64,000 nt of DNA from Terriglobia bacterium (lineage in GTDB: Bacteria > Acidobacteriota > Terriglobia > Bryobacterales > Bryobacteraceae), in contig JAIQFN010000035.1 in the NCBI GenBank assembly GCA_020073265.1, positions 1-64,000 of the forward strand, given 5' to 3'. This document shows, in pieces, positions 48,337-57,276 of this stretch. The notes below the pieces were generated by a model, which saw nothing but the letters and a program-made list of their open reading frames with translations, did not search any database and was not told where the DNA came from. Numbering within the stretch: the first letter of the stretch is position 1; each line of letters starts with the position of its first letter. The position numbers were made by a program, and so were the translations under genes.

Positions 48337-49848
48337 GTGCCGGGGAGGCCACTAAACCAGAAGGCCGGCTCCGCCGATTACTTCTGCATGCACAATGGGA
48401 TCGGCATACCTGCAGGTGACGAGCGTCCACAGTTCGGTACGCACCAGAAGGCGCTGAAGATCAATCTGGATCCCATGCGCTATGGGACATTTGCCGAGAT
48501 CGGAGCCGGCCAGGAGGTGGCCCGCTGGTTCTTCAAAGTGGGCGGCGCGGCCGGTACGATCTCCAAATCCATATCGGCCTACGATATGACCGTCAGCGAT
48601 GCGATCTATGGCCGCTCCAAGCGCTACGTTTCGCGTGAGCGCTTGCAGAGCATGCTGGATTGCGAGCACGGTCTCAACCTGGAACGGCTGCGGGCGTCGC
48701 GAGGCGATACCACCGCGTTCTTCGCTTTCGCCGATACCGTGGCGGCGCGCAACTTTCAAGGCACCAACGAATGCCACGGCTGGATGGGTGTGAAATACCA
48801 GGCCCACCCCCGGGACGAAGACAGCCAGATCATTATTCACGTCCGAATGCTGGACCATGAAAACGACCTGCAGCAGGAAGCGCTGGGTATCGTCGGAGTC
48901 AATCTGCTGTTCGGCGCTTTTTTCCTGCATCACCAGCCGGCGCTGATGGTTGAGTCGCTGCTCGACAACCTCAGCACCGAGCGGCTGGAGATCGACATGA
49001 TCGAGTTCTCGGGCATCGAGTTCCGGCATGTCGACAATCGCGTCATGAGCCTGAAGCTGGTGGAGCTGGGCCTGAGCGGCGCTGCGATGTTCGGGCCGTC
49101 GGGCGAAGTGCTGCAGCCTTCCGAGGTGTTGCGCAAGAAGCCGGTGCTGGTGGAGCGCGGCAGCTTCCGTCCGGTGACCAAGGTCAACATCGACATGATC
49201 AACAGTGCCCGCGAGCGATTCGCCGCGGAGCCGGAGGTGGACGCCGGCCAGGTGGTGGAGCTCATGGAAATCACCATGCGAAACCTGCTGTCGGAGGGCA
49301 AGCTGGATCTCAGCGATTTCCTGGCGCGGGCCGACTTGTTGGCCGCGGCCGGCAAGACCGTGCTGATCTCGGACTATTTTGAATACTACCGTTTGGCCGG
49401 CTATCTGGCCCGCTACACCAAAGAGCCCATCGCCGTGACGATGGGCGCCGCGAGCCTGAGGGATTTGTTCAAAGAAGAATACTACGCCGGACTCGAAGGC
49501 GGAATCCTGGAGGCCTTCGGCAAGTTGTTCACCAAGGATCTGCGGATTTACGTCTATCCTCTGCGCGACCAGGCCACTCGCAAACTGGAGACGGTGGGCG
49601 AAGTCCAGATGGACGAAGCCGTGCACAGCCTGTACCGCCACCTGGTGGCGCGCGGCCGGATCCGGCAACTGGACAACTACAACGAAGACGTGCTGCACAT
49701 CTTCTCGCGAGATGTCCTGAGGCGGATCAAGGATGGCGATGTTTCCTGGGAGGAGATGGTGCCTGCCGAGATCGCCAGGGTGATTAAGGAGCGCCATTTC
49801 TTCGGCTATCGCGAAGTCGAATCGCCGGACGAGATGCTGGCGAGGTAA
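48337..49848 (+). CDS. Conserved protein of unknown function (GTFAEIGAGQEVARWFF family)
   Basis: A protein of 487-503 residues. The frame starts at a GTG (48337) with a possible ATG at 48388 (MHNGIGIPAGDE). It carries the long invariant-looking block KINLDPMRYGTFAEIGAGQE followed by VARWFFKVGGAAGTISKSIS, and later SDAIYGRSKRYVSRERLQSM and MSLKLVELGLSGAAMFGPSG. I recall a cyanobacterial family with the same opening, often mislabelled in databases as TonB-dependent receptor or nucleotide adenylyltransferase. There is no signal peptide or membrane segment, so a receptor role is unlikely. No function can be given; the nearest gene is divergent. Confidence 0.7.
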   Translation: MPGRPLNQKAGSADYFCMHNGIGIPAGDERPQFGTHQKALKINLDPMRYGTFAEIGAGQEVARWFFKVGGAAGTISKSISAYDMTVSDAIYGRSKRYVSRERLQSMLDCEHGLNLERLRASRGDTTAFFAFADTVAARNFQGTNECHGWMGVKYQAHPRDEDSQIIIHVRMLDHENDLQQEALGIVGVNLLFGAFFLHHQPALMVESLLDNLSTERLEIDMIEFSGIEFRHVDNRVMSLKLVELGLSGAAMFGPSGEVLQPSEVLRKKPVLVERGSFRPVTKVNIDMINSARERFAAEPEVDAGQVVELMEITMRNLLSEGKLDLSDFLARADLLAAAGKTVLISDYFEYYRLAGYLARYTKEPIAVTMGAASLRDLFKEEYYAGLEGGILEAFGKLFTKDLRIYVYPLRDQATRKLETVGEVQMDEAVHSLYRHLVARGRIRQLDNYNEDVLHIFSRDVLRRIKDGDVSWEEMVPAEIARVIKERHFFGYREVESPDEMLAR

Positions 49849-49862
49849 GGCTTGAGAGGGAT

Positions 49863-50552
49863 TCAGACCGTCTTGGACTTCGCTCGTGCCGGTAGCGGCG
49901 CATCCGTGCGCACCACATGGTTTTGGATCGCGATCTGAGTGAGACCTGCGATATTCGAGACGCCCAGTTTCCGCATGAGAGTCTTGCGATAGCTGCGCAC
50001 GGTCAGAGGCGACAACGCCAGCGAGGCCGCAATCGCCTTGCCGGTGTTGCCTTCCGCAATCAAGCGCAACACCTCGAGCTCCCTCGGCGACAGATATTTT
50101 AGCGCAGTCTTACTGGACCTCGCATCCGGCGAAGGCTGAACTCTTCGCAATAGATGTTCTGAAACCTGCGGACACAGGTAGGTGCCGCCTTCGGCCACCG
50201 TGCTGAGCGCTTTCAGCAATTCGGTATCGGAACCCTTCTTCAAGACAAACGCGCGCGCGCCCGCGTCCATGGCGCCGAACACCGCCTCGGCATCGTCGTA
50301 CATGGACAGGATGACGACCTTGGTCTCGGGGAAGAGCCGCAGAATCTCGATGGTGGCTTCGATCCCGTTCCAACCCGGAAGCCCGATGTCCATCACGACA
50401 ATGTCGGGGCGCAGGGTCTGGCAGGTCTCCACCGCGGCGGTCCCGGACTCGGCCTCGCCGACGACTTTAAAGTCTTCGGTGTGCGACAGGATGGCCTTGA
50501 TTCCATCCCGCATGATTTTGTGGTCGTCGACCAGGACGACTCGATTGGGCAT
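49863..50552 (-). CDS. NarL/FixJ-type two-component response regulator
   Basis: The 229-residue protein has a receiver domain with acidic pocket Asp9-Asp10, phosphoacceptor Asp55 (VMDIGLPG) and Lys near 105 (FVLKKGS). A LuxR-type helix-turn-helix follows (LSPRELEVLRLIAEGNTGKA ... LSPLTVRSYRKTLMRKLGV). I start at the ATG at 50552 (MPNRVVLVDD). No sensor kinase is in the window. It faces away from the EAL-HDOD-PilZ gene next door. Confidence 0.93.
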   Translation of the reverse strand: MPNRVVLVDDHKIMRDGIKAILSHTEDFKVVGEAESGTAAVETCQTLRPDIVVMDIGLPGWNGIEATIEILRLFPETKVVILSMYDDAEAVFGAMDAGARAFVLKKGSDTELLKALSTVAEGGTYLCPQVSEHLLRRVQPSPDARSSKTALKYLSPRELEVLRLIAEGNTGKAIAASLALSPLTVRSYRKTLMRKLGVSNIAGLTQIAIQNHVVRTDAPLPARAKSKTV

Positions 50553-50743
50553 CACGCTCGCAGGGACTCCGTGGTCCCGTGAAACACGTAGCATACCAAA
50601 TGTTCTGATGTTTGTTTTCAAAAAGATAACGACCAATGCGGGTCCGATCAGGTGGGTGATAGCGCATTCCTTCGCGCATGCTTTGTAAGCAGCGATACAT
50701 CTTGGGGCTAAGTTCTCTATCCACGGGTGCCGATGTTTTGTCC

Positions 50744-52264
50744 ATGGACGTGTTTGTTGCCCGGCAGCCTATATTCGACCGGACACGCCAACTCTTTGCC
50801 TACGAGCTGCTTTTCCGCTCGGACAGCGACAGTAACGAGTTTGATGGCAGCGAAGCTGCGTCCGCCACTACGCAACTGATCGCACACAGTCTGCTCTCAA
50901 TCGGCTGGCAAAAAATTCTAGACGGCAAGCAGGCCTTTATCAATTTTGATCGCAGCTTATTGTTGGCCGGCTTGCACACGGTTCTTCCGAAGGAGAACGT
51001 GGTGCTGGAGATTCTGGAGTCGGTCACGCCGGACGAGGAAGTGGTGGCAGCCTGCCGGGAACTGCACAGCCAGGGCTACACGATCGCGCTGGACGACTTC
51101 GTGGATCACCCCAGCTACCAGCCGCTGCTCGAGATGGCCAAGCTGATTAAAGTAGATATTCGGGCGACGCCGATTGAGGAGCAGGAACGTCTGCTGCGAA
51201 CCTACCAGCCGCGCGGCATGGCTATGCTGGCCGAAAAGGTAGAGACGCCTGAGGACTTCGCCTGGGCGAGGCGCGCCGGCTACGATTTCTTCCAAGGTTA
51301 TTTTTTCGCACGGCCGGCGCTGGTCCGCGGCAAGCAGATTCCGGCGGCCAAGGTCACCTGTTTGAAGGTGCTTACGGAAATGCAACGTTCGGATCTGGAT
51401 TTTGAACGTTTGGAGAAACTGATCTCGGAAGACGTCTCGCTGTCTTATAAATTGCTGCGCTATTCCAACTCGGCGTTGTTCTCGCGCTACTCCGAGATTC
51501 GTTCGGTCCGGCAGGCTTTGGCGATGCTGGGTGAAATCAACATCCGAAACTGGGTGGCGCTGGCGACTCTTCCGGCGATGGCCGACGACAAGCCCGGTGA
51601 ACTGGTGACGCACTCGCTGGTACGAGCGCGTTTCTGTGAGCATCTCGCACAGGCGGCCGGAATTTCCGAGTACAAACTCGGATTCCTGATGGGACTGTTC
51701 TCGCTGCTGGACGCGCTCATCGACACGCCGCTCGAGGAAGCTTTGAAGCAGGTGAGCATCGTGCCGGCCATCAGCCAGGCGCTGCTGGGCGCTTCGCAGA
51801 CGCAGGATGCGTTCGGGGACGTCTATAGCCTGGCGTGCCGGTACGAAGTGGGAGACTGGACCGCTGTGGCGGCGCTGGCATCCAGGCTGCAGATCAAAGT
51901 TTCAGAGATCGGCGAGGCCTACGCGGAATCTACACTGTGGGCTCAGCGGGCGCTGCACGGGACGGCCCGCGGAGCAGGTTCGCGCCGCAACGTGCGCCAC
52001 GCCGGCAGCGGAACACTGCGCATCGGTTGGGAGGACGGCGCCGGCCGCAGGCAGCTATCCAAAGCCAAACTCCTCAACGTATCGGTGGAAGGGCTGAAGT
52101 TGCAGGTGGCCGAAAACATCCCGGTGCATGCGCGCGTGTCGTGCGACGAACCGAAGCTGGGCATCTGCGGGACCGGTTCGGTGCGATACTGCAGTCCCTC
52201 GCATGGGAATTACGTGATCGGCCTGGAATTCAAGAACGGGACAGGCTGGCAAGAGCCGGCCTAG
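50744..52264 (+). CDS. EAL-HDOD protein with C-terminal PilZ domain
   Basis: The 506-residue protein has an EAL-type domain (~1-200) in which EAL reads ELL (YELLFRS). The catalytic-looking positions appear kept: INFDRS, LEILES, LDDF, KVDI, EKVET and QGYFF. An HDOD domain (~200-400) has SYKLLRYSNSALFS and LGEINIRNWVALAT. A PilZ domain at ~420-500 has RxxxR (RRNVR) and NxSxxG (NVSVEG). It may degrade or sense cyclic di-GMP in motility control. I start at the ATG at 50744; its stop is six bases from that of flhB. Confidence 0.88.
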   Translation: MDVFVARQPIFDRTRQLFAYELLFRSDSDSNEFDGSEAASATTQLIAHSLLSIGWQKILDGKQAFINFDRSLLLAGLHTVLPKENVVLEILESVTPDEEVVAACRELHSQGYTIALDDFVDHPSYQPLLEMAKLIKVDIRATPIEEQERLLRTYQPRGMAMLAEKVETPEDFAWARRAGYDFFQGYFFARPALVRGKQIPAAKVTCLKVLTEMQRSDLDFERLEKLISEDVSLSYKLLRYSNSALFSRYSEIRSVRQALAMLGEINIRNWVALATLPAMADDKPGELVTHSLVRARFCEHLAQAAGISEYKLGFLMGLFSLLDALIDTPLEEALKQVSIVPAISQALLGASQTQDAFGDVYSLACRYEVGDWTAVAALASRLQIKVSEIGEAYAESTLWAQRALHGTARGAGSRRNVRHAGSGTLRIGWEDGAGRRQLSKAKLLNVSVEGLKLQVAENIPVHARVSCDEPKLGICGTGSVRYCSPSHGNYVIGLEFKNGTGWQEPA

Positions 52265-52270
52265 TCCCGT

Positions 52271-53332
52271 CTAAAACTTTCTGGTCCCCATCAGCCGGTA
52301 CACATAAGCCAGGATCTCGGCCACCGCGCGGTACAGGTGGGCGGGAATCTGCTGACCGACATCCACGGACTTGTAGAGGGCCTGCGCCAAGGGAGGATTC
52401 TCGATCAGCGGGATCTGGTTGGAAAGCGCTCGAGCACGAATGCGCTGCGCCAGGTAGTTCTTGCCTTTGGCGACGACGATGGGGGCCGGCATCGATTCGT
52501 GGTGATAACGGATGGCCACCGCGTAGTGGGTGGGGTTCACGATCACGGCCGTGGCGGTCTTGACGTCCTCCATCATTCTGCGGCGGCGCGCGTCTCGCTG
52601 CAGGCGCCGGATGCGCATCTTGATCTGCGGATTGCCCTCGGATTCCTTCACTTCGTCGCGCAGCTCCTGCTTGCTCATCCGCATCTGTTTGGCGAAGCTG
52701 CGTTTCTGACGAAACAGGTCGATCATGCCCGCCAGCACAAAAAATGCCGTGGCTTTCCACATCACGTCCATGCAAAGCGCCCGAACGGTGTCCAGGCCCA
52801 CTTCCAGCTTGCTGAGCGGAGTAACCAGCAGGCGGCTGGCATCTTCGGTGATTACCCAATAGATGGTCAGGCCGAAAACGGCCAGCAGCGCCACGGCCTG
52901 AACTGCCGAGCCGAATCCTTTTTGGCGCGCGGACTTGAGCTTCGAGAGTGGACTGAAGTTGGCTGGCTTGGGCGCCAGGCGCCGCAGGCTCATGGCGAAA
53001 CCGGTGGAGCTGAGTTGAAAGGCCAGGCCGCTGGCCACTAGAATGGCGCTGGCGGTTAAGAGCGGATAGAGCGTCCAGGCGAAGGCTTGGTGGAGGATCT
53101 CGATCAGCGCCGACGGACCCAGGTCGGTTCGAAACGCCTGGCCGAGCAGCAGGCGCGTGGATTCCTTCATATTGCCCCACAGCCTGGGTCCGAACTGGAC
53201 CAGCAGGGACGTGAAAACCGCGAATTGCAGTCCGCCTACGAAATCGCGCGACGAAGCGTACTGACCTTCGCGGCGCGCTTTCAGCAGCCGGCGCGGTGTT
53301 GGTTTTTCGGTTTTGTCGCCGCCTGGTTTCAT
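52271..53332 (-). CDS. flhB: Flagellar export switch protein FlhB
   Basis: The 353-residue export-gate protein has four predicted helices and the self-cleavage motif NPTH at residues 266-269. After the cleavage site the C-terminal part follows (GKNYLAQRIRARALSNQIPL ... YKSVDVGQQIPAHLYRAVAE), which sets specificity for rod/hook versus filament substrates. It is the last gene of the leftward flagellar operon; flhA is not in this window. Confidence 0.97.
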   Translation of the reverse strand: MKPGGDKTEKPTPRRLLKARREGQYASSRDFVGGLQFAVFTSLLVQFGPRLWGNMKESTRLLLGQAFRTDLGPSALIEILHQAFAWTLYPLLTASAILVASGLAFQLSSTGFAMSLRRLAPKPANFSPLSKLKSARQKGFGSAVQAVALLAVFGLTIYWVITEDASRLLVTPLSKLEVGLDTVRALCMDVMWKATAFFVLAGMIDLFRQKRSFAKQMRMSKQELRDEVKESEGNPQIKMRIRRLQRDARRRRMMEDVKTATAVIVNPTHYAVAIRYHHESMPAPIVVAKGKNYLAQRIRARALSNQIPLIENPPLAQALYKSVDVGQQIPAHLYRAVAEILAYVYRLMGTRKF

Positions 53333-53347
53333 GGCGCAGGATGTGGC

Positions 53348-54121
53348 TTACAAGCCCAGCAATTTACTCAGGACTCCGAAAGCGGCGGCCGCCGATTGCT
53401 GGTAGAGCTTGGGAATCAACAGCACCAGGACGCTCAGAGCGGCCAGTGCCGCGAGCATCTTGGCGGGGAAGGCGACCGCCATCAACTGTAGTTGCGAGTT
53501 GAGACGTCCCAGCAGGCCCACGGAAAGGTCGATCAGGAACAGCAGCGTCATCACGGGCAAGACCAGCCGGATTCCCGTGGAGAATACGCCGGAGCCGAGC
53601 ATCAACAGCGCTTCGCTGTCCGCACGAGACGCGGCGAACGTTCCCGGTGCGTGCGTCTCCAGGCTGCGTGCGAGAATGCTCAAGAGCTGACGGTCGAGAC
53701 CCAGCGCGAAGAAGAGCAAGCCGGCGATCAACTGCGCGATGAGGATGAGGACGGTGGAGTCGGCTTCGGTACTGGGATCGACGGTGGAGGCATACGCGAA
53801 TCCAGCCTGGACGCTGATGGCTTGGGCGGCCATCAGGAGACCTTCGATGACGAACGCCACGGCCAGTCCGGTGGCCAGCCCGATGGCGGCTTCCGCGACT
53901 ACCCAGCCCACCATGGGCACCATGCTCTCGGGAACCGGATCGATCACCGGCCAGCGCGCATACAGGGCAAACGTCAGCGCTACGGCGAGCATGATCTTGG
54001 CCGCGTCCGGCCCGGCCTTGAGACCGGGAAGCGGGAGGAAAATAAACACGCCCGACATGCGGGCCAGCACCAGCAGGAACCCGTAGAGCAGCGAGGCGTG
54101 GATCGCCGGGCTAGCGTGCAT
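53348..54121 (-). CDS. fliR: Flagellar export gate protein FliR
   Basis: A 257-residue membrane protein with six hydrophobic segments and the FliR pattern LLVLARMSGVFIFLPLPG near the start and VLPVMTLLFLIDLSVGLLGR near the end. It forms the export gate with FliP and FliQ. Its start overlaps fliQ by 11 bases. Confidence 0.95.
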   Translation of the reverse strand: MHASPAIHASLLYGFLLVLARMSGVFIFLPLPGLKAGPDAAKIMLAVALTFALYARWPVIDPVPESMVPMVGWVVAEAAIGLATGLAVAFVIEGLLMAAQAISVQAGFAYASTVDPSTEADSTVLILIAQLIAGLLFFALGLDRQLLSILARSLETHAPGTFAASRADSEALLMLGSGVFSTGIRLVLPVMTLLFLIDLSVGLLGRLNSQLQLMAVAFPAKMLAALAALSVLVLLIPKLYQQSAAAAFGVLSKLLGL

Positions 54122-54380
54122 AGCGCGACAGGTCGCCGAAGATCGAGATGGAGTACGCCGAGATCTGCTTCAACATCCACGGCATCAGCAGCAGGAAGCC
54201 GAACAAGAAGGCGCCCAGCCGCGGAATGGTGCTGAAGGCGGCGTCTTGCATGGAGGTCGCGATCTGAATGATGTTCACGACGATTCCGACCGCGAAACCG
54301 ATCAGGAGCAGCGGCGCGGAAAGCACGACGGTGGTCCAGAAAGCCTGGCTGATGATATGGATGACTGCTTCGGGGGTCAT
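54111..54380 (-). CDS. fliQ: Flagellar export gate protein FliQ
   Basis: The 89-residue protein has two membrane helices around the FliQ signature FWTTVVLSAPLLLIGFAVGI ... IQIATSMQDAAFSTIPRL. The start is 6 bases from the fliP stop. Confidence 0.96.
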   Translation of the reverse strand: MTPEAVIHIISQAFWTTVVLSAPLLLIGFAVGIVVNIIQIATSMQDAAFSTIPRLGAFLFGFLLLMPWMLKQISAYSISIFGDLSRYAR

Positions 54381-54386
54381 GGGTCC

Positions 54387-55130
54387 TCAGGAAAAAGTTT
54401 TCAGTAGCGAGCCGATCACCAGGTTCCATCCGTCCACTAGAACGAACAGCAGGATTTTGAACGGCGCTGAGATCATGACTGGCGGAAGCTGGATCATTCC
54501 GATCGACAGCGTGACGGAGGCCACCACCAGGTCGATGATCAAGAAGGGCAAGAACAGAACGGCTCCGATTTGAAAGCCGGCCTTCATTTCCGAAAGAATG
54601 TAGGCCGGGATCAGGACCTTGAGATCCAGATCGGCCGGCGTCCGTGGTTCCGGCATCTTGGCGATCTCCACGCAGGTTTTGATGTCCTTCTCGCGGGAGA
54701 ATTTCAGAAGGAAGACTTTGAGCGGTTTGGATCCCTCATCGAACCCCTGCTGCCAGGTGAGTTGTCCACTCTCCACCGGTTCCCAGCCGCGATGGTAGAT
54801 GTCCATGACCACCGGTTGCATGATCAGGAACGCGAGAAAAAGCGCCAGGCCCACCAGCACCTGATTGGACGGCGCCGACTGCGTTCCCAGAGCCTGCCGC
54901 AGAAAGTGGAGCACGATGGTGATGCGGAGAAACGGGCTGACCGCCATGATGACGGCCGGCAGCAGCGTGAGCAGCGTCAACAGAATGACGATCTGCATGG
55001 GCGTGCTGAGGGTCAACCCTTTGGCGTTGGCGGAGCCGAAGACCGGGACCACCGGATCGGCCTGTTGCGGCGCTGCCAGAACCGCTCCGGACAGCAACAA
55101 CAGCACGGCGATAACGAGGCTTCGGATCAT
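54387..55130 (-). CDS. fliP: Flagellar export gate protein FliP
   Basis: A 247-residue membrane protein with a signal peptide (MIRSLVIAVLLLLSGAVLA) and the FliP core: TLLPAVIMAVSPFLRITIV, LHFLRQALGTQSAPSNQVL and the C-terminal VDLVVASVTLSIGMIQLPPV-like region ending in LLFVLVDGW. It overlaps fliO by four bases. Confidence 0.97.
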   Translation of the reverse strand: MIRSLVIAVLLLLSGAVLAAPQQADPVVPVFGSANAKGLTLSTPMQIVILLTLLTLLPAVIMAVSPFLRITIVLHFLRQALGTQSAPSNQVLVGLALFLAFLIMQPVVMDIYHRGWEPVESGQLTWQQGFDEGSKPLKVFLLKFSREKDIKTCVEIAKMPEPRTPADLDLKVLIPAYILSEMKAGFQIGAVLFLPFLIIDLVVASVTLSIGMIQLPPVMISAPFKILLFVLVDGWNLVIGSLLKTFS

Positions 55131-55426
55131 TGGCCGCTCCCCACCAGCTTTTCAGGCATGAAAGCTTCGGAAATCGAGCCGTCCAGCAGCGTGCAAGCGG
55201 AGGGCGCGGTTCCGATGAGCACGATCTTGCCGGAGACGCGAACCAGGTGCACGGCGTGCTGGGGAGTAAGTGGGACGCGCTCCAGCACCTCGAGACGACG
55301 TGAGCCGGAGCCACGCCGCGTGGGCAACGCAAGCGATGCGAAGCCGCGCTTCTTGAGCATCCAGAGCACGCCGCCCAACAGCGCGAAGACGGCCAGAACC
55401 ATCGCGACTTGTTCAGTCATTTCCAT
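55127..55426 (-). CDS. fliO: Flagellar assembly protein FliO
   Basis: The 99-residue protein has one N-terminal membrane helix (AMVLAVFALLGGVLWML), a basic segment and then the FliO beta part LEVLERVPLTPQHAVHLVRV. FliO helps FliP assemble. The start may be at 55426 or two codons later. It overlaps fliN and fliP by a few bases. Confidence 0.88.
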   Translation of the reverse strand: MEMTEQVAMVLAVFALLGGVLWMLKKRGFASLALPTRRGSGSRRLEVLERVPLTPQHAVHLVRVSGKIVLIGTAPSACTLLDGSISEAFMPEKLVGSGQ

Positions 55427-55691
55427 TCTCGCCGGCGGTGGTCTTGGGTTTTCGCAGCAAGTCTTTCACGCGAGCCGAAAAGCCGCCACCCACCACGACC
55501 AGATCGGCCATGGCGAGTTCGGCGCCACCGGCACGCAGCACGAACGGCGCGCCGGCGGGATGGCTGGTTCGCAGCACCATCCCTTCCTGGAGGTCGAACA
55601 TCTCCTGAACGGTCATCGTGAGGTCTCCCACTTCGAGCTGTACGCCGAAGGACAGACCCCCGAAATGTTCCAGGACGTCAGAAGGATTCAT
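55413..55691 (-). CDS. fliN: Flagellar motor switch protein FliN
   Basis: A 92-residue SpoA-domain protein: FGVQLEVGDLTMTVQEMFDL, QEGMVLRTS, and the C-terminal VVVGGGFSARVKDLL. It forms the C-ring base with FliM, which is not in this window. It lies three bases from the flgE stop. Confidence 0.92.
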   Translation of the reverse strand: MNPSDVLEHFGGLSFGVQLEVGDLTMTVQEMFDLQEGMVLRTSHPAGAPFVLRAGGAELAMADLVVVGGGFSARVKDLLRKPKTTAGENGND

Positions 55692-55694
55692 CGG

Positions 55695-56945
55695 TTAGCG
55701 CTTCAGAGAGAGCAGATCCTGGGTCAGTTCATCCAAGGTCGAGATGACGCGCGAGTTGGCCTGGTAAGAACGCTGGTACACGATCAGGTTCGTGAATTCC
55801 CGCGCGATGTCCACCGTGGAGGATTCGAGTGCGCCACCTTGAATGGCTCCGCGACTGCCGGTTCCCGCGGCGCCGATCACTGGTGTGGCGGTATCGGCTC
55901 CGACTTCGAAGTTGCTCTGGCCTACCGAGACCAGAGACTCGGGATTGCTGATCGCCGCCAGGGCGATCTGGCCGATGGTCTGCTGGCTGCCGTCGGAAAA
56001 GTGCGCGATGATGGAGCCGCCGTTGGCGAGCGAGACCTGCGTGATCTGCGCGGCCTGGACGCCGTCCTGCGAAGTCGCCGACAGCGCGGACGGCTGCGCG
56101 AACTGGGTCATGGTCGCCACGTTGCTGGCGTCGTACAGGTTCCAGTTGATGTTCATGTCGCTGGAGCCGTCGGCCAGGCCGGTGATGGCGACGGCAACTT
56201 GTCCGGGAGGCGCGGGCGTGGTCAGCTTGCCATTGCTGTCGAAAGTCAAGGATCCGTTGGTGAGCGAGGTGGGCGTCCCGGCCGTGCCGGAGGACAGGTC
56301 TTCGCCGGGGATTTCGACTTTGTAATCCCAGGCGTTCGCCGCGGTCTTGGTGAAGGTCACCGTCAGAGTGTGCGTGGATCCCAGAGAGTCCACCACCTGG
56401 ATCGGCGCCGAGAAGGTTGCGTTAGGTTGGCCGACGGTTGCGTCCGACTGCAGGTTCAGGTTCATTGAGAACTGGGTGGTCGCGATGGGCGTGTGCAGCG
56501 AGTTGGACGGCATGGTGATGTCGCCGATGGCGGAACTGGTGTTGATGACGCCATTGGTCGCCGTCCAGCCCTGCACCCGCTGGCCGGTGCCAGTGACCAG
56601 GTTGCCGCTGCCATCCAAGTGAAAATTGCCGGCGCGCGTGTACAAGGTGTCGCCCGCGTTGTCGTGCAGAATGAAGAATCCGTTGCCCTGGACGGCGGCG
56701 TCGAACGCGCCTCCGGAAAGCTGAATGGATCCCTGGGTGAACTCGCGCTGGCTGAACGTGGCTGAAACGCCGCCGCCGATCTGAACCGCGCCGCCTCCGA
56801 TGGACTGAGCCAACAGATCGTAGAACGAGAGCGTGCTGGTCTTGTAACCGGTGGTGTTGAGGTTCGCGAGATTGTTGCCGACGACGTCGAGCGCTGCTGT
56901 ATCCGCGTTGAGTCCGCTGAGTGCGATTGAAAATGATCCTGACAT
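55695..56945 (-). CDS. flgE: Flagellar hook protein FlgE
   Basis: The 416-residue hook protein has the rod/hook N-terminal motif GLNADTAALDVVGNNLANLN, a central beta region with GFFILHDNAGDTLYTRAGNF, and the C-terminal heptad-like SSTVDIAREFTNLIVYQRSY. It is secreted without cleavage. A good AGGAG site is about 8 bases ahead of the ATG. Length is typical of a short FlgE. Confidence 0.96.
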   Translation of the reverse strand: MSGSFSIALSGLNADTAALDVVGNNLANLNTTGYKTSTLSFYDLLAQSIGGGAVQIGGGVSATFSQREFTQGSIQLSGGAFDAAVQGNGFFILHDNAGDTLYTRAGNFHLDGSGNLVTGTGQRVQGWTATNGVINTSSAIGDITMPSNSLHTPIATTQFSMNLNLQSDATVGQPNATFSAPIQVVDSLGSTHTLTVTFTKTAANAWDYKVEIPGEDLSSGTAGTPTSLTNGSLTFDSNGKLTTPAPPGQVAVAITGLADGSSDMNINWNLYDASNVATMTQFAQPSALSATSQDGVQAAQITQVSLANGGSIIAHFSDGSQQTIGQIALAAISNPESLVSVGQSNFEVGADTATPVIGAAGTGSRGAIQGGALESSTVDIAREFTNLIVYQRSYQANSRVISTLDELTQDLLSLKR

Positions 56946-56967
56946 AGTGTGCTCCTTTTTTCGGAAT

Positions 56968-57276
56968 TTATTGGGACGTGGCGCCGTTTGCGGGCGGCGT
57001 CGTCGGGGAACTTGGGGTCGTGCTTGTGACCAGACTTTGCACGCCCTGGTTGATGCCCAGCAATTGCTCCAACTGGCTAAACTGCACTAACTGGCCCACG
57101 AACTGGATGCTATCGGTGGGGTTGAGCGGATCCTGATTCTGGACCTGGGCGACCAGCAATTGCAGGAACGTGCTTTCGTTCGTCAACTTGTCGGTGGCTC
57201 CAGCCAGGGCGCTGGACGAGCTATTCGATGCCGCGCTGGTTTGCGTTGGATCGGTTGGGGCGGTGACGGGCAGCAT
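56968..57276 (-). CDS. flgD: Flagellar hook capping protein FlgD, short form
   Basis: The 102-residue protein matches the conserved N-terminal FlgD domain (NESTFLQLLVAQVQNQDPLN, PTDSIQFVGQLVQFSQLEQL). The C-terminal tudor/Fn3 part present in the usual ~220-residue FlgD is missing. After it the sequence is Ser/Thr/Pro-rich and stops. The capping function may need only the N-terminal part, or another protein supplies the rest. Its start overlaps the fliK stop. Confidence 0.85.
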   Translation of the reverse strand: MLPVTAPTDPTQTSAASNSSSSALAGATDKLTNESTFLQLLVAQVQNQDPLNPTDSIQFVGQLVQFSQLEQLLGINQGVQSLVTSTTPSSPTTPPANGATSQ

